DNA of 64,000 nucleotides from Candidatus Altimarinota bacterium (GTDB lineage: Bacteria; Patescibacteriota; Gracilibacteria; BD1-5; UBA2023), in contig JACMPW010000005.1 in NCBI GenBank assembly GCA_014377305.1, forward strand, positions 62,001 through 126,000. Reading direction: 5' to 3'. Positions 52,833-63,783 of the stretch are shown in pieces. Position 1 is the stretch's first letter. Each line of letters opens with the position of its first letter. The notes below the pieces were generated by a model that searched no databases, was not told the origin of the DNA, and saw only the letters and a list, made by a program, of their open reading frames with translations. The translations under genes were made by a program, and so were the position numbers.

Positions 52833-52860
52833 AGTATAGTACAAAAGTCAAAATAAGCAA
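52833..52860 (-). promoter_or_regulatory. Candidate promoter of the RlmL-like gene
   Basis: Reverse strand TTGCTT (52855-52860), 16-nt spacer, TATACT (52833-52838), 8 bp before the ATG. Confidence 0.6.
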
Positions 52861-52892
52861 AAAAATCCCCACCATCTCGGTAGGGGATTTTT
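52861..52892. terminator. Terminator hairpin
   Basis: AAAAATCCCC and GGGGATTTTT arms with a partly paired loop, downstream of the BdbC-like gene. Confidence 0.6.
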
Positions 52893-52929
52893 GTTTCTAT
52901 TTTTTTGTCTGATTTGCTACATATGATAG

Positions 52930-53310
52930 CTAGAGAATCGTGATGAATACGACGAGTGCCATAAAAGGTATCGTGATAAATCCGAACTGGAGTATCCCGT
53001 TGTTGTCAGTACATGCTGGGAGGAGTCCACCGACTGAACATGGGAGTGATACTATCTCCCCGAGTACCCATCCACGGAAATGATAGTAGTAATGGTATCC
53101 AGCGAAAAATATCCCAAATGCAGAGAGAATCTCGATGATCATATGATTCGTCTTCGTCTTGTAGTAGAGAGATACGAGAACGATGATATCGATCGGGAAC
53201 ATAAAAATCCGTTGCCATCAGCAGAGCTCGCAGACCTCTACCTCGTAGTGGAGCTGATAGACGAGTACGGCTATCGTCGAGAATATCGCGAGAAATCCGA
53301 TCAGTTTCAC
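52930..53310 (-). CDS. Disulfide-bond formation protein, DsbB/BdbC-like
   Basis: 126 residues if started at GTG 53310. Four transmembrane helices. Active site CELCGWQRIFMFP (CxxCxxQR, with TGA 53204-53206 as Gly) and the second loop Cys pair (LPCSVGGLLPACTD). It reoxidises DsbA-like partners with quinone. The same frame continues upstream to ATG 53448 with another membrane helix (MSLDLYSYLLSITVLALGSF) but is cut by TAA 53365-53367. So either the protein starts at 53310 or a longer gene carries a nonsense codon. Confidence 0.8.
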
Positions 53311-53459
53311 GATGTGAAAGTAGGGTATAGATTGGATTTTTGTTCGGATTTTTGTACTACAGATTTAGTCTATATGTGTCAGGAGGGTGAAAGATCCGAG
53401 TGCGAGCACAGTGATAGAGAGGAGGTATGAGTAGAGATCGAGAGACATAAAAATTAAGA

Positions 53460-53960
53460 TTATTTAGTTGATCAATTTATATGCTCGGGACTATTTTTGC
53501 GTCTTGACATAACAAAGGTAAGTAAGAATATAAGTGGGAGAATAGAAAAATATTCAAAACCACAAAAATCAGAACAACTACCAAACCAATCTGATGATTT
53601 CATGCTGAATATAAGCATATAACTTATAATCCAACCTCATAGAGAAAATCAAAAGTACTTTCATTGTAAAGAACCTATAAGTATTGAGAATATGAATAGG
53701 ATAATTACACCAACGAACTCAATAATACCAGCACTTACTTCGTTAACCATATTCATGCATCATCAATAGTAGTAACAATCTTTTGGGTATGTATCAATTT
53801 CTTCTCCACCACAACCAGATTGACAGATCTTGCTTAACCCAGAATCAGTTACTTCAACTATAAAATAAGCAAGATTTGCTCAATTAAATAATTGATAACC
53901 TAGCGTCATTAACGCAAATACTATTATATAAAGAAGTGGATTTACAAGTAAATATTTCAT
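53460..53960 (-). CDS. Multi-pass membrane protein, Cys-rich loops
   Basis: 166 residues, four transmembrane helices. Two extracytoplasmic loops carry paired Cys (KICQSGCGG with DCYYYGGCMN; SCSDFCGFE). About ten TGA glycines. AT-rich. It lies between the BdbC-like and pyrophosphatase genes on the same strand. The Cys pattern and neighbour suggest a disulfide-linked membrane protein; no family recognised. Confidence 0.7.
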
Positions 53961-53969
53961 CATATTTCT

Positions 53970-54554
53970 TTAGTTAAATTTTGGTAAATACTCACTCACA
54001 TATCTCGCCTCACATTCCTTGACCGTCTTCACCGCTTCATCCGCTCCAAAAAACCCATTTACTTTGCAGGTTCCTGGTTTTTTGAGATCCTTGTAGTGTT
54101 CCCAGTAGTATTGAGTTTCTTTTACCCAATGAGCTCCGAGTTGCTCATAACTCGTGATATGATCCATCCGCTTGTCATCGGCGAGTACGGCGATCACCTT
54201 GTCATCGATCTCACCTCCATCATCGAATCGCATGATTCCGATGATGCGAGCCTCCACGAGACAGCCCGGTACGAGTGGCTCTGTGACTCCGATGATCTCG
54301 ATATCGAGAGCATCATTGTCATGATCCCAGGTACGAGGGATCGCTCCATATGCAAATGGATAGGCGAGTGACGAGTATCCGACACGATCGAGTTTGAGTG
54401 TACCAGTTTCAGTGATGATTTCATATTTGTTGATCGTCATAGAGTTGATCTCGACGAGTGCATTGAGTCTGAGCTTTGCTTCATCAGCAAATGCTGGGAG
54501 GATGTGGAGGAGATTGAGCATAGTTTTGCTCGGAGCGATATCGATATTGGCCAT
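53970..54554 (-). CDS. ppa: Inorganic pyrophosphatase, family I
   Basis: 194 residues, no TGA. Active-site signature DHDNDALDIEI (family DxDPxD form), substrate-binding KYEIITETGTLKLDR and FAYGAIPRTW. The C-terminus KKPGTCKVNGFFGADEA is typical. Hydrolyses PPi from biosynthesis. Confidence 0.93.
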   Translation of the reverse strand: MANIDIAPSKTMLNLLHILPAFADEAKLRLNALVEINSMTINKYEIITETGTLKLDRVGYSSLAYPFAYGAIPRTWDHDNDALDIEIIGVTEPLVPGCLVEARIIGIMRFDDGGEIDDKVIAVLADDKRMDHITSYEQLGAHWVKETQYYWEHYKDLKKPGTCKVNGFFGADEAVKTVKECEARYVSEYLPKFN

Positions 54555-54606
54555 TTTGGATGATAGTAGGTGAGAGATAGATGCCTATGAGTCTATAGAT
54601 TCTAGA

Positions 54607-54642
54607 TAAAAAATCAACCCCAAGAATACACTTGAGGTTGAT
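54607..54642 (-). terminator. Terminator of the SIMPL gene
   Basis: On the reverse strand ATCAACCTCAAG, 6-nt loop, CTTGGGGTTGAT followed by a T-run. Confidence 0.75.
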
Positions 54643-54667
54643 CTGTAATCGAAACCCAATCAAAGAA

Positions 54668-55399
54668 TTAGAGAATCTCATAGTTGATAGCGACAGTAGT
54701 TGTGACCTCGAGTTGACCAGCTGAGACGCCACCAGCATCACTCATCTCACCACTATTGGATACCTTCATCATTTGGTTCTGGTATAGATGTGGAGTAGAG
54801 TCTTGACTCTCGTTTATGGAGATCACCTTTCATATCTTGATACCACTCGCTTTTGCTATATCTTCGCCTTTTTGACGAGCCTTCGCGATGGCGAGATTGC
54901 GAGCTTGCCTATAGAGCTCAGTCTTGTCATCTATATCGTATCCAGTACTCTGTATGCGTACGCCAGCTACCGAGCTCACACCAGTGAGGATAGCATCGAC
55001 AGAGTCGAGTTTACGGATTTTGATAGTGAGACCATGCGTCGCTACGAATCCATCTATCGTCGACTTCCCATTATCATAGTTATAGTTCGGATTGATACCT
55101 ACTTGTACGCTCTGTATATCCTTGTCAGCGATTCCATTTGTCTTCATGAGTTCCTTGAGGTTCCCGATCTTAGCTCAAACTAGGGCAAATCATTCTTGTG
55201 TCGTTTTGGTTTTTTCTTCGGCGATGACAGTGAGGAGGAATGTATCAGGGGTCGCAAATACTTTGCCATCTCCGCTCACCGAGATGCTATTCTGATTGCC
55301 ACTCGTTATCGTGGCTGTGTGATTGATATTGCTCCCGACGATCCAAGCAGATATGACGATAGCTAGCCCTATTATGAGAGCTGAGTATGAGGTATTCAT
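54668..55399 (-). CDS. SIMPL-domain (DUF541) protein, membrane-anchored
   Basis: 243 residues. An N-terminal transmembrane helix (residues 5-25) is followed by the SIMPL pattern: ISVSGDGKVFATPDTFLLTV, VGINPNYNYDNGKSTIDGFVA, and ARNLAIAKARQKGEDIAKASG. Three TGA glycines. Extracytoplasmic, function poorly defined (oxidative-stress or signalling links in the family). Confidence 0.88.
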
Positions 55400-55509
55400 A
55401 GTAGATATGGTAGGGGATAAATATAGAAATTGCAGAGACTAGAACTCCTATAGGAACAGTATAGCAAGAAGCGAGTTGAAATCAATAACAATAAAAATCA
55501 TCCATATTT

Positions 55510-55537
55510 TTGCATTTCTCCCGAAGTTCTATATTAT
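55510..55537 (+). promoter_or_regulatory. Candidate promoter of the csaB-like gene
   Basis: TTGCAT (55510-55515), 16-nt spacer, TATTAT (55532-55537), 23 bp before ATG 55561. Confidence 0.5.
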
Positions 55538-55560
55538 ATACTCAACGTTATTACTCTCAT

Positions 55561-56679
55561 ATGTTTGGTTCCAAACCCAAGAAAATAAAAAAGAAAAAAA
55601 TCCTATTCATGGCTGCAGTGGGAGCATATAATCTTTGAGATGAATTGATTCTTAAACTCGAGGTACAATTTATACAAAAACACTATTGAGAGAATATCAG
55701 TATCACCGTATTTACATATGATCCTGCGAGTACTCTGATACTAGATCCGAGTATATCATATGTATCATATTTCCCCAATGATATTCGTCATCACTTTTTT
55801 AGAAATGTTGGCTATCTTTTTCATAATATTTATCTGATTGCTCGTGCTGATGTACTCATTGTCGGTGGTGGTGGTATCATATTTGATAATGAACCAGGTG
55901 TTTCGGTGTGATGGTTGTTTGCACAGTGGTCTATGAGGATCGTGACAGCGAGAATGTTTCATACTATATTGTTATTCTGGGGCATAGGACTCGAACTCAC
56001 TGATATCACCAATAGGATGAGACTCAAATGACTATTTGTATCTGGAGATCTCCTCCTCGTAAGAGATAGTCAGAGCAAGTGACTCCTCGATGCTCTCGAA
56101 ATCCCCTCAATACAGGTACCAGATATAGTATATCTCTATGATGTGCCAGAACTCGCGAAACCCATATCTCCAGTCAAACTCGTAGGTATCTCTATACGAT
56201 GAGGATTTCTCGGATATAGAGATGTGGTCATCCCTGATATCTATGATCATCTTGTAGCCCTAGGGTACAAGCCTATATTCCTTGTATTTTCGACAAGTGG
56301 TGATGAGGAACAGAATGATATAGCGTATATACGTAAAGTAATGCTCTGAAGAACTTATAATGTCACCAAAAATATCACACAAACTCTTGATATGATACCA
56401 TTTCTCTATGCTATGATAGGTATGAGACTACATGCTGGTATCCTTGCTTGCGTACATGAGATACCATATCTTCCGATATCATACGGGCCAAAGACCAATG
56501 ATCTCATTTCTACTCTTGGTATTGAGCATCTTGCTCTGATTGCGAAGAGTATGACTATCGACTGATTTGACTCCAATTGGGAGTCACTCGTGACGAACTA
56601 TGTGTCTGAGCAAGCGAATATGAGAGACAAACATATCTCTATACGAGAACAGCTTCTGAAAAATCTCCGAAACATATAA
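55561..56679 (+). CDS. csaB: Polysaccharide pyruvyl transferase, CsaB-like
   Basis: 372 residues with about a dozen TGA glycines; no long standard-code frame. N-terminal FMAAVGAYNLGDELIL (family GxxNxGDE), LIVGGGGIIFDN, and C-terminal GMRLHAGILACVHEIPYLPIS, as in pyruvyltransferases that ketal-pyruvylate cell-wall polymers used to anchor S-layer (SLH) proteins. It has a basic N-terminus (KKIKKKKIL). It fits the WecA-like transferase as part of surface polymer synthesis (inference). Confidence 0.85.
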
Positions 56680-56832
56680 AAATCTCCAAACATTTGCGAT
56701 GTTAACAAGTCATATCTCATCCGTGAGATATGAAAAAATGAATAAGAGCATCTCTATCAAATATTTATGCACTTCAGCTTGATTTCATAGCCTCTATCAC
56801 TATACTAACCCGGTATTTTATTTTCATTTTTT

Positions 56833-58392
56833 ATGCAAAAACTCGTCATCATATCACTCCTCCTCGTCACACTCTCTGCATGTACACTCCCATGGAGCAA
56901 ATCAGATCAGTCATTCCAGTGACTCTATAAGGCCAATATCCATGCCACTATGACCTCACTTGATGAAGTAGGAGAACTCCTTGGTATCAATCGACATGAG
57001 AGCATAGAGGGGAATATCCTATCACATATACAAGTTCCTGGCATTCTCTCTGGAGTACTCTCGAGTCAATATAGTGCAACCCTCGATGGTCACAATTCAG
57101 AATCATTTTTTCGTAAAATCAGTCTGCTCTATAGCTCTCTTGTGAGCTCTGGATCACTCTCGGCAGATGAGATAGGATTTGCCTGACATGGTGCTGATAC
57201 ATATGTATCATACAAAAATCTCGTAGATATAGGTATGATGAGTGATGATGTCAAAGCAGTACTCAAAAAATATGAAAATAGTTGGCTCTCTATGACACAA
57301 AAAGCAAGTATAGATATGAGTACTGAGGAACTTACAAGCTACAAAATCGGTAAAAATCTCATGACCAAATCACTCTCCGATATAGAAAAATATGCGACCG
57401 ACTACATGATCTGGCGAGATACTGCCGACCTCGGGATGAGTGGATCACTCCACTATTGGTCAGTCGATCTCGATCGGACTCAGATATCTGCACTTGCGAA
57501 GCAACTCTCTCTTGATCTCGTAGGAACTGGTATGACACTCGAAAATATCAAAACTCTTGAATCTAATCTCTCTACGCTATCATTCTCTGGGCGTCTTGCC
57601 TATGATATCGTTGATCCAACAGTATCAGTACTCGATGGATCACTCTCAGCGTCCGGACATATACTCGCAGATATCTCCATCCACAAGGATAGAGATGGGT
57701 GATCTATCCATATAAACAATACACCAGAGAAGATAGGTATTGTTTTTAACTATGGTAAAAAAGAAAATCGATACGTATTTGATACTACATTAACACAAGC
57801 AACAACAGAGATGTGAAAGCTCTCTGGCTATATAGAGCATCAGGGACATAGTCTGCGAGAGATCTCACTCGAAGGATCTGCTCAGGGGATCACCATGAGT
57901 CTCCATCATACGATCGATGGTGATAAGTTCACTGGAAAGCTCTCAGCAGTAGTTGGTACAGTAGAATGGTCTGGTACTACATCGGGAGATAGGCTCACGA
58001 GTCTTCGTATCAATGGTACCTCACCACTTGCATCACTCTCTATGGATCTCACGAGTAGCGGTACTATGGTAGCTGGTCCAGTATCAGTCAAGGCAAGTGG
58101 TGAGACAATATTCTCAGCAAATGTGGCTATGGCGGTAGCTCGGGAACAATTTGCCCTCATAGTTGATGTACTTTCTGAGTCATTGCCAGCTCATTTTGAT
58201 CTCGATATATCTGTGAAGTCATCACCCCTCACTCAGATACTCTCTCCTCCAGTCAGCACTCGAACTCTCCAGGATCTCATGAAAGAGATCGAGGCTCTCT
58301 CACCAGCTCAGTCATTTTCTGAGGTGCCTGAGAGTGATGTTGCTCCTATCGGAACTCCTGGTCACGCTGATGGTACCTGACTCCTCCAATAA
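56833..58392 (+). CDS. Large lipoprotein, hypothetical
   Basis: 519 residues. Signal peptide QKLVIISLLLVTLSAC with lipobox LSAC. The mature part is rich in Ser, Thr and Leu and appears beta-rich with repeated two-strand units. Six TGA glycines. Two small membrane protein genes follow. No recognised domain; probably an extracellular or cell-surface lipoprotein. Confidence 0.8.
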
Positions 58393-58412
58393 TTTTCCAA
58401 TACTAATTTGCT

Positions 58413-58541
58413 ATGCGTAAAATCATAATCATGATCACTGTGATCACACTCATTCTCTCTATCCTCTCGACGGGACTCATCGTACTATTTACCTCTCCTT
58501 CCCCTGTAGCATCTCCTACGGTATCTGGAGAAAACCGATAA
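58413..58541 (+). CDS. Small membrane protein
   Basis: 42 residues, one transmembrane helix (IIMITVITLILSILSTGLIV), followed by a Ser/Pro tail. No TGA. It begins 20 bp after the lipoprotein stop and ends 4 bp before the next start, so probably in one operon. Confidence 0.6.
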   Translation: MRKIIIMITVITLILSILSTGLIVLFTSPSPVASPTVSGENR

Positions 58542-58545
58542 GCCT

Positions 58546-58845
58546 ATGAATACTCCTCTAACAAACGAACAAAAACTCGATGAGATATATTCTATACTCC
58601 AGTCTCAACGTTCGAGTCAGAGTCGAGCTTTTTGGTATAGGATACTCAAGTGGTGTATTATTCTTGGGCTTGGATACTTCACTCTCTCTCATCCATGATA
58701 TGTGACTAGTAAAATCATGGAATATGTATGACCTATCATAGTCGAACAGATGAAGAGTGTGATGTCGACTCAAAAGGAATGACTCCTAAAACAAATGAAA
58801 GATCTCATGCCAACACAAGCAGCTACTACACCAGAAAAATATTAA
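58546..58845 (+). CDS. Membrane protein, hypothetical
   Basis: 99 residues. A charged N-terminus (NEQKLDEIYSILQSQRSSQS), one transmembrane helix (about residues 37-60) and a Met/Lys-rich C-terminal helix. Three TGA glycines. Followed by a terminator-like hairpin (58851-58877). Confidence 0.65.
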
Positions 58846-58887
58846 ATAATTCCCTCTCGATTTTCGGGAGGTTTTTCTTCATTTCCT

Positions 58888-60390
58888 ATGATCATCACTC
58901 CCCTCTGACATACTGAGTTCCTCGTCGATATTGCCAATTCTACCTGAGATACTGTACGGATCCTCGTCGATACTTGGCTCTCTGACTACGCTATCTGAGA
59001 TCTCATGGAACGTAGTATTCGCCTACAACTCGATCCGAGTACACTGAGCTCGATCGATGCGATCTATATATCTCATGCTCATACGGATCATCTCGATCCA
59101 TATACGCTCATGGAGATATATCAGTATTCAAATCCTCTCCTCATCCTGCCTGTGACACTCAGATTCTTGGCTCCGCTATTTGTTCAGTATCTCCCGACTG
59201 CTCAGATCCACTGGCTCGCACCTCGTGAGATATATATCCTGAATTGAGTTGAGATCATGGGTTATATCTTTGCCCAGTCTGATATCACCAACGAAGATGC
59301 TGTGATGATGATATCGATTGCAAATGATGAGGAGCTCATTTTTGCTGAGATCGATACGGTTCCTGATGAGTATGATACGGATATCGCAACTGCGTTATTC
59401 CAGATTTTTGATCGAAAAGAGTATAAAACAAGATGCTATCTCGCGAGTCGCAATGAGCTGGAGTGACAGCTCCGTATGTATGACTATACGGGCAATCGAC
59501 AAAAATCATTCCGCTCGGAGTATATCGCCGGACGCAAAGAGGAGATTAGGGCCAGCTATGAGAAATATGAATATGAGGAGTATTCGGATATGGACAATAT
59601 CATGACTCTTCCAGGATTCGTCCGAGGATATATCGGACAATGACTCCAGTATCCTACATTGCTCTCAGCATCACTCTCAGAACTGTCTATGTTCCCACTC
59701 GATGAGATCGCATCGATGGAATCAGATATTGCGAGGGGATTTGGCTATGATTTCACCCAGCGGGCACTGACTGCAGGTCGCCAATACAAGATAGAAAATG
59801 GAACTATAGAGCAATGACGCAAAGAATGCCCGATTGGCGAGATACAGAAATCAGAATCAAAATCCCAGACAGAATGAGAAAAACGAGCCTATGCTCAGTG
59901 ACCACTCATCCCACGAGAATATACTCCTGATGAGCTCATCATATCTATTGCAAAAATACGCAATATAATAAATCACAGATTCCTCCCATATTGGTCAGCC
60001 TCTCCAGTAGCATCATTGCGCTCTGCTCTGATCCAAAACAGAGATGGAGCGTATAGGATTGGTTTCAAAATAAATACTGAGAACTCTATTATCTTCGAAT
60101 ATGGTTTTGCCTCATCTGAGTTCATAGAGATTCCATATACTGCAAATACTCGAATCGATGAGGACTACTGGCTGCCTGATATCCTCGACTACATCGATGG
60201 ACGACAAGAACTCTACAGCAACTTCTGGCATACACTCGATCCCAAGCGGATATACCGACTCTGGACATGTCTCGGGGCTGACTATATGAACAACTCGATC
60301 GTCATCGCGAAATATCGTCTTCATTTTGAACGAGCAAAGAGAGGAGAGACGGCGAACGAGTGGGTGAGTGATATTATCCAAAAAATATAG
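58888..60390 (+). CDS. Metallo-beta-lactamase-fold hydrolase with extended C-terminus
   Basis: 500 residues. The N-terminal half has YISHAHTDHLDP (HxHxDH zinc motif) after a start-strand GHTEFLVDIAN and DTWLSDYA. The long C-terminal region (~250 residues) contains RKEEIRASYEKYEYEEY and a hexapeptide-free mixed domain. About 14 TGA glycines. The family includes UlaG-like lactonases and related hydrolases; the substrate is unknown. Its start is 43 bp after the previous stop. Confidence 0.8.
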
Positions 60391-60423
60391 TGCTTTTTCG
60401 TATTTTTTCTATATATTAAAATC

Positions 60424-61893
60424 ATGAAAGATAATAAGAAACATCTCCATGTCATCGGTATCGGTGGAATCTGAGTGTCTGCTCTCGCTCGCTACTATCG
60501 TCGTCTCGGCTATAGTGTGTCTGGTTCTGATGGGGCGGATTCTCCATTTCTCGATTGACTCCGCTCGGAGGGATTCGAGATCCAGATCGGACATAGAGCC
60601 GAGAATCTGCGAGATGATACGGATCTCGTCATCTACTCTGAGGCGATTATCACTCAGCCAGATCTCCTCCCTGAGGCACAGATCTACTCCAATGTAGAAT
60701 TGAAAAAAGCCAAAGAAATCGGTATTGAGCATCTCTCGTATCCTGTTGCTTTGGGTCGGATTTTTAACTCGAAACAGGGGATCGCGATCACGGGTTCTCA
60801 CGGCAAGTCGACGACTACTGCGATGACTACGCTGATGCTCGCGAATGACTATACGACCAATCCTACGATAGAGCTCCCAGATGATGGGGCAGCATTCTAT
60901 GCCCCTACTTCTCCTGGTTGTTCTGCGATCATCGGGACGCAGGTACCTCAGTTGAATAATTCGAATTTCTATACTGAGCCACTCACTGATAACTTCGTCA
61001 TCGAGGCATGCGAGTACAAGAGATCGTTCCTTCAGTATCGTCCATATATCACCGTCATCACCAATATTGATCTCGATCATCTCGATTATTATCATGATCT
61101 CGCAGATTATCTCTCAGCGTTCCAGGCGATCGTAGATCAGACATCAGGATTCGTCCTCATATCTGCAGATGATGAGAATAGTAGGCAACTTCAGATTCCA
61201 GAAGAAAAAAAGATCATCGTGGGGAATAATATAATCACCTACTATCCACGAGTCGAGGAGACAACGGATGGAGTAGTGAACACCTATTATGTTGAGAAAA
61301 TGATGCCAATACCAGAAATGACACTCCAAGTACCAGGTTCCCATCTCCTCCAAGATGCTCATCTCGCCTATACAGTCGGCAAGCTTTTCGGGATGCAGGA
61401 TGATATCATAGTGCCCAAGCTCGAGTGATATATGGGATCATGGCGTCGGTCCGAGATCGTCGGGACGACAGTGAATGGCAATATCGTGATGAGTGACTAT
61501 GGACACCATCCGAACGAGATCCGTCCGACTCTCTCAGCTATCCGAGCAAAATACTCAGACAAAAAACTCCTCGTTGTATTCCAACCACATCAGTACTCCC
61601 GTACTCGAGAGTTATTGCAAGAGTTCGCAAATAGTTTTGTAGACGCATCAGAGCTCATCATCCCGAATATATACTTTTCTCGTGACAAAATCGAGGATGT
61701 CGAGTGGATGACTATGGAGCGACTGATCGATGCAATCCAGATTCAAGATGCAAAATTAAAGATTCAAAACGGATACGGTCTAGAAAATACCGCGAAGCTG
61801 ATCCGAGAATACGATATAAAAAATCCAAATTGTTCTATTATATTGTTGCTCGGTGCTGGAGATATAGATGGTATCAGGAGTCAGATACTCTAA
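60424..61893 (+). CDS. murC: UDP-N-acetylmuramate-L-alanine ligase
   Basis: 489 residues. HVIGIGGIGVSALARYY (Gly loop, TGA Gly at 60472), ATP-binding GSHGKSTTTAM, central NIDLDHLDYY, and VMSDYGHHPNEIRPTLSAIR with VFQPHQYSRTREL, which distinguish MurC. Adds L-Ala to UDP-MurNAc. Confirms peptidoglycan synthesis together with glmS and uppS. Confidence 0.95.
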
Positions 61894-61901
61894 AAATATA
61901 T

Positions 61902-62054
61902 ATGCAATTCGACCTCACACATCTCCTCTGGACCACAATCCTCTCACTCGTGATCTCTCATATCTGAGCCAACTATCTCATGTCGAGAACACCACGAGGA
62001 TATTGGTTCTGGTTTACGTGTATCTCTCTCGTAGTTTGATTGATTTTTTTCTAA
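61902..62054 (+). CDS. Small membrane protein
   Basis: 50 residues with two hydrophobic stretches and two TGA glycines (ISHIGANYL; VVGLIFF). Lies 8 bp after murC and 1 bp before the Sua5-like gene. No family recognised. Confidence 0.55.
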
Positions 62055-62055
62055 T

Positions 62056-62568
62056 ATGCTCATTATCATTCCCACAGATACTTGCTACTGACTCGCTGGA
62101 GAACTCACGGGTACTGATTATGCTGAGATATATCGACTCAAGGGGAGAGATTTCGCAAAGCCACTCGCTATCCTCGTCAGGAACTATGCAGATATGGCAA
62201 GTTATATCGATATATTGTCTGAGCAAATAGAGTTTCTCAAAAAATATCCGAGACCATGGAGCTATCTCGGTAAACGTAGTTCTCAATTTAAACTTCCTGA
62301 TTTTCTCGATGGTGATACCTATCTCAGGCTTTCGATCCGAGTCGCTGAGAGTTGTATCTCTGCAGATATCAGAGATCAGATTCTCTATCCATTGTTTCTG
62401 ACTTCTGCGAATTTTTCAGGACAAAATGAATCAAAAACTCTTGCCGAAGCAAGAGAGAGTTTTCCAGATATTATAGGGATTGATGAGGGAATATGCGATC
62501 TGCCACCATCAGACATATTCTATTTTGATGACAGCGGGGAGATAGAATATATGAGGAAATTTTCCTAA
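62056..62568 (+). CDS. Sua5/TsaC-family threonylcarbamoyl-AMP synthase-like protein
   Basis: 170 residues, short for the family (TsaC ~190). IIIPTDTCYGLAGEL (KxR/PTDTxYGL motif, Gly from TGA 62089), RLKGRDFAKPLAILV and LTSANFSGQNES match the YrdC fold. Makes the t6A precursor for ANN-decoding tRNAs. Its stop overlaps the convergent gene by 4 bp. Confidence 0.88.
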
Positions 62569-62894
62569 TCACAAGTTCAGTTTTTTTCGTTGTCTTCTAG
62601 GATGATCTGTGTTATATAGAGCTGTCTTTGCTTCATAGATATGATATGATCGTATAGATCCACGATAAAAAATCGTACATCAGTATCAAAAATGGCGTCA
62701 TTATATTCAAGAGCAGTAACCATGTCGCCTCTTGTAAGAGTATTATTGGTTATAATTGCGTTAATAGAATTATAACTATGATTTTGATCTACTTCTCTAT
62801 TTTGGATTTTTTGAGCAAGAGAGAGAAAATCTCGTATCGATTGTTTTTTATTTTTCGAATCGCGAACTTTGTCGAGATGTATTACCGTATTCAT
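62565..62894 (-). CDS. Hypothetical protein
   Basis: 109 residues; TGA 62577-62579 is read as Gly, giving a C-terminus NEKNGTCD. Polar, with possible helix-turn-helix-like spacing in SLAQKIQNREVDQNH but no firm motif. Its start lies 47 bp inside the 3' end of miaA in another frame, so translational coupling is possible. Function unknown. Confidence 0.6.
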
Positions 62895-63783
62895 ATTTTC
62901 TATTCCAGGTTATCTGCCTCTTGGCATAGTTGCGAGATCGTTGTTGGATGAGTGACTTTGCTTGTTCAAGTGTCGTATTTCACTTGAGTGCATCCACTAC
63001 CTCTCGGTATCCGATCGTCGTGAGTCCAGGACAGTGTGAGCTAAATTGTGATACAATATACTCTATTTCTCATATAAGTCAATTATCAAACATTTCACTC
63101 ACTCGTCTATCGATATTTGCGTAGAGCTCTTTTCTATTAGCATCATCATATGGTGTGATATAGAGGGGTGCGAATCTGGCAGTTTTTTTGCCTATGGATG
63201 TGAGCTTGGATATACCAGTTTGCCTGATGACCTCGAGTCATCGCATCACATATCGATAGTTACCGACCTCGAGTGTATGAGCATACTCTGGATCGATAGT
63301 TGCGAGCATATTCCAGAGTTCTTGGTTTCATTTTGATAGTCTGATATCCTCGAGCTCATCCCGATATTTCCAATCAGGGGGAGTATCAGGATATCCCATC
63401 TCATAGAGGAGTCCATCGATATAGAGACCAGTACCACCACAGAGGATCGGGATTTTTCATTCTGAGTGTATCTGCTCTATGATCGGGAGTGCCATATCGA
63501 TATAGTCGACGACCGACCATATCTGACTCGGATCTATCACATTGATCATATGATGTCGTATTCCCCTCATCTCGCTGGGTTTTATTTTGCCAGTTCAGAT
63601 ATCCATATCTCGGTAGATCTGCCGTGAGTCAGTTGATATGATATCACTCCCGAGATATTCGGCGATATCGAGGGAGAGTGCTGTCTTGCCACAAGCAGTT
63701 GGTCCATAGATGACGATGATCTTAGGAAGTAGGACTTCACTCGATAGATATTCATCGATGGCTTGTTTATATTTTTGGAGCAT
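62848..63783 (-). CDS. miaA: tRNA dimethylallyltransferase
   Basis: 311 residues. P-loop [19 protein letters not shown], then [18 protein letters not shown] (DIG Gly = TGA), [13 protein letters not shown], and C-terminal [12 protein letters not shown] (family RQxTWFR). Makes i6A37 in tRNAs reading UNN codons. With tilS, the Sua5-like protein and prmC it forms a translation-fidelity set. Start chosen at 63783, overlapping the upstream gene by 17 bp. Confidence 0.95.

Noticed and set aside
12592-58880. Many perfect hairpins considered as CRISPR repeats or mobile-element ends
   Set aside because: Each hairpin is unique in sequence, single-copy and placed at gene ends with A/T runs, so they are terminators. 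No regularly spaced direct repeats were seen.
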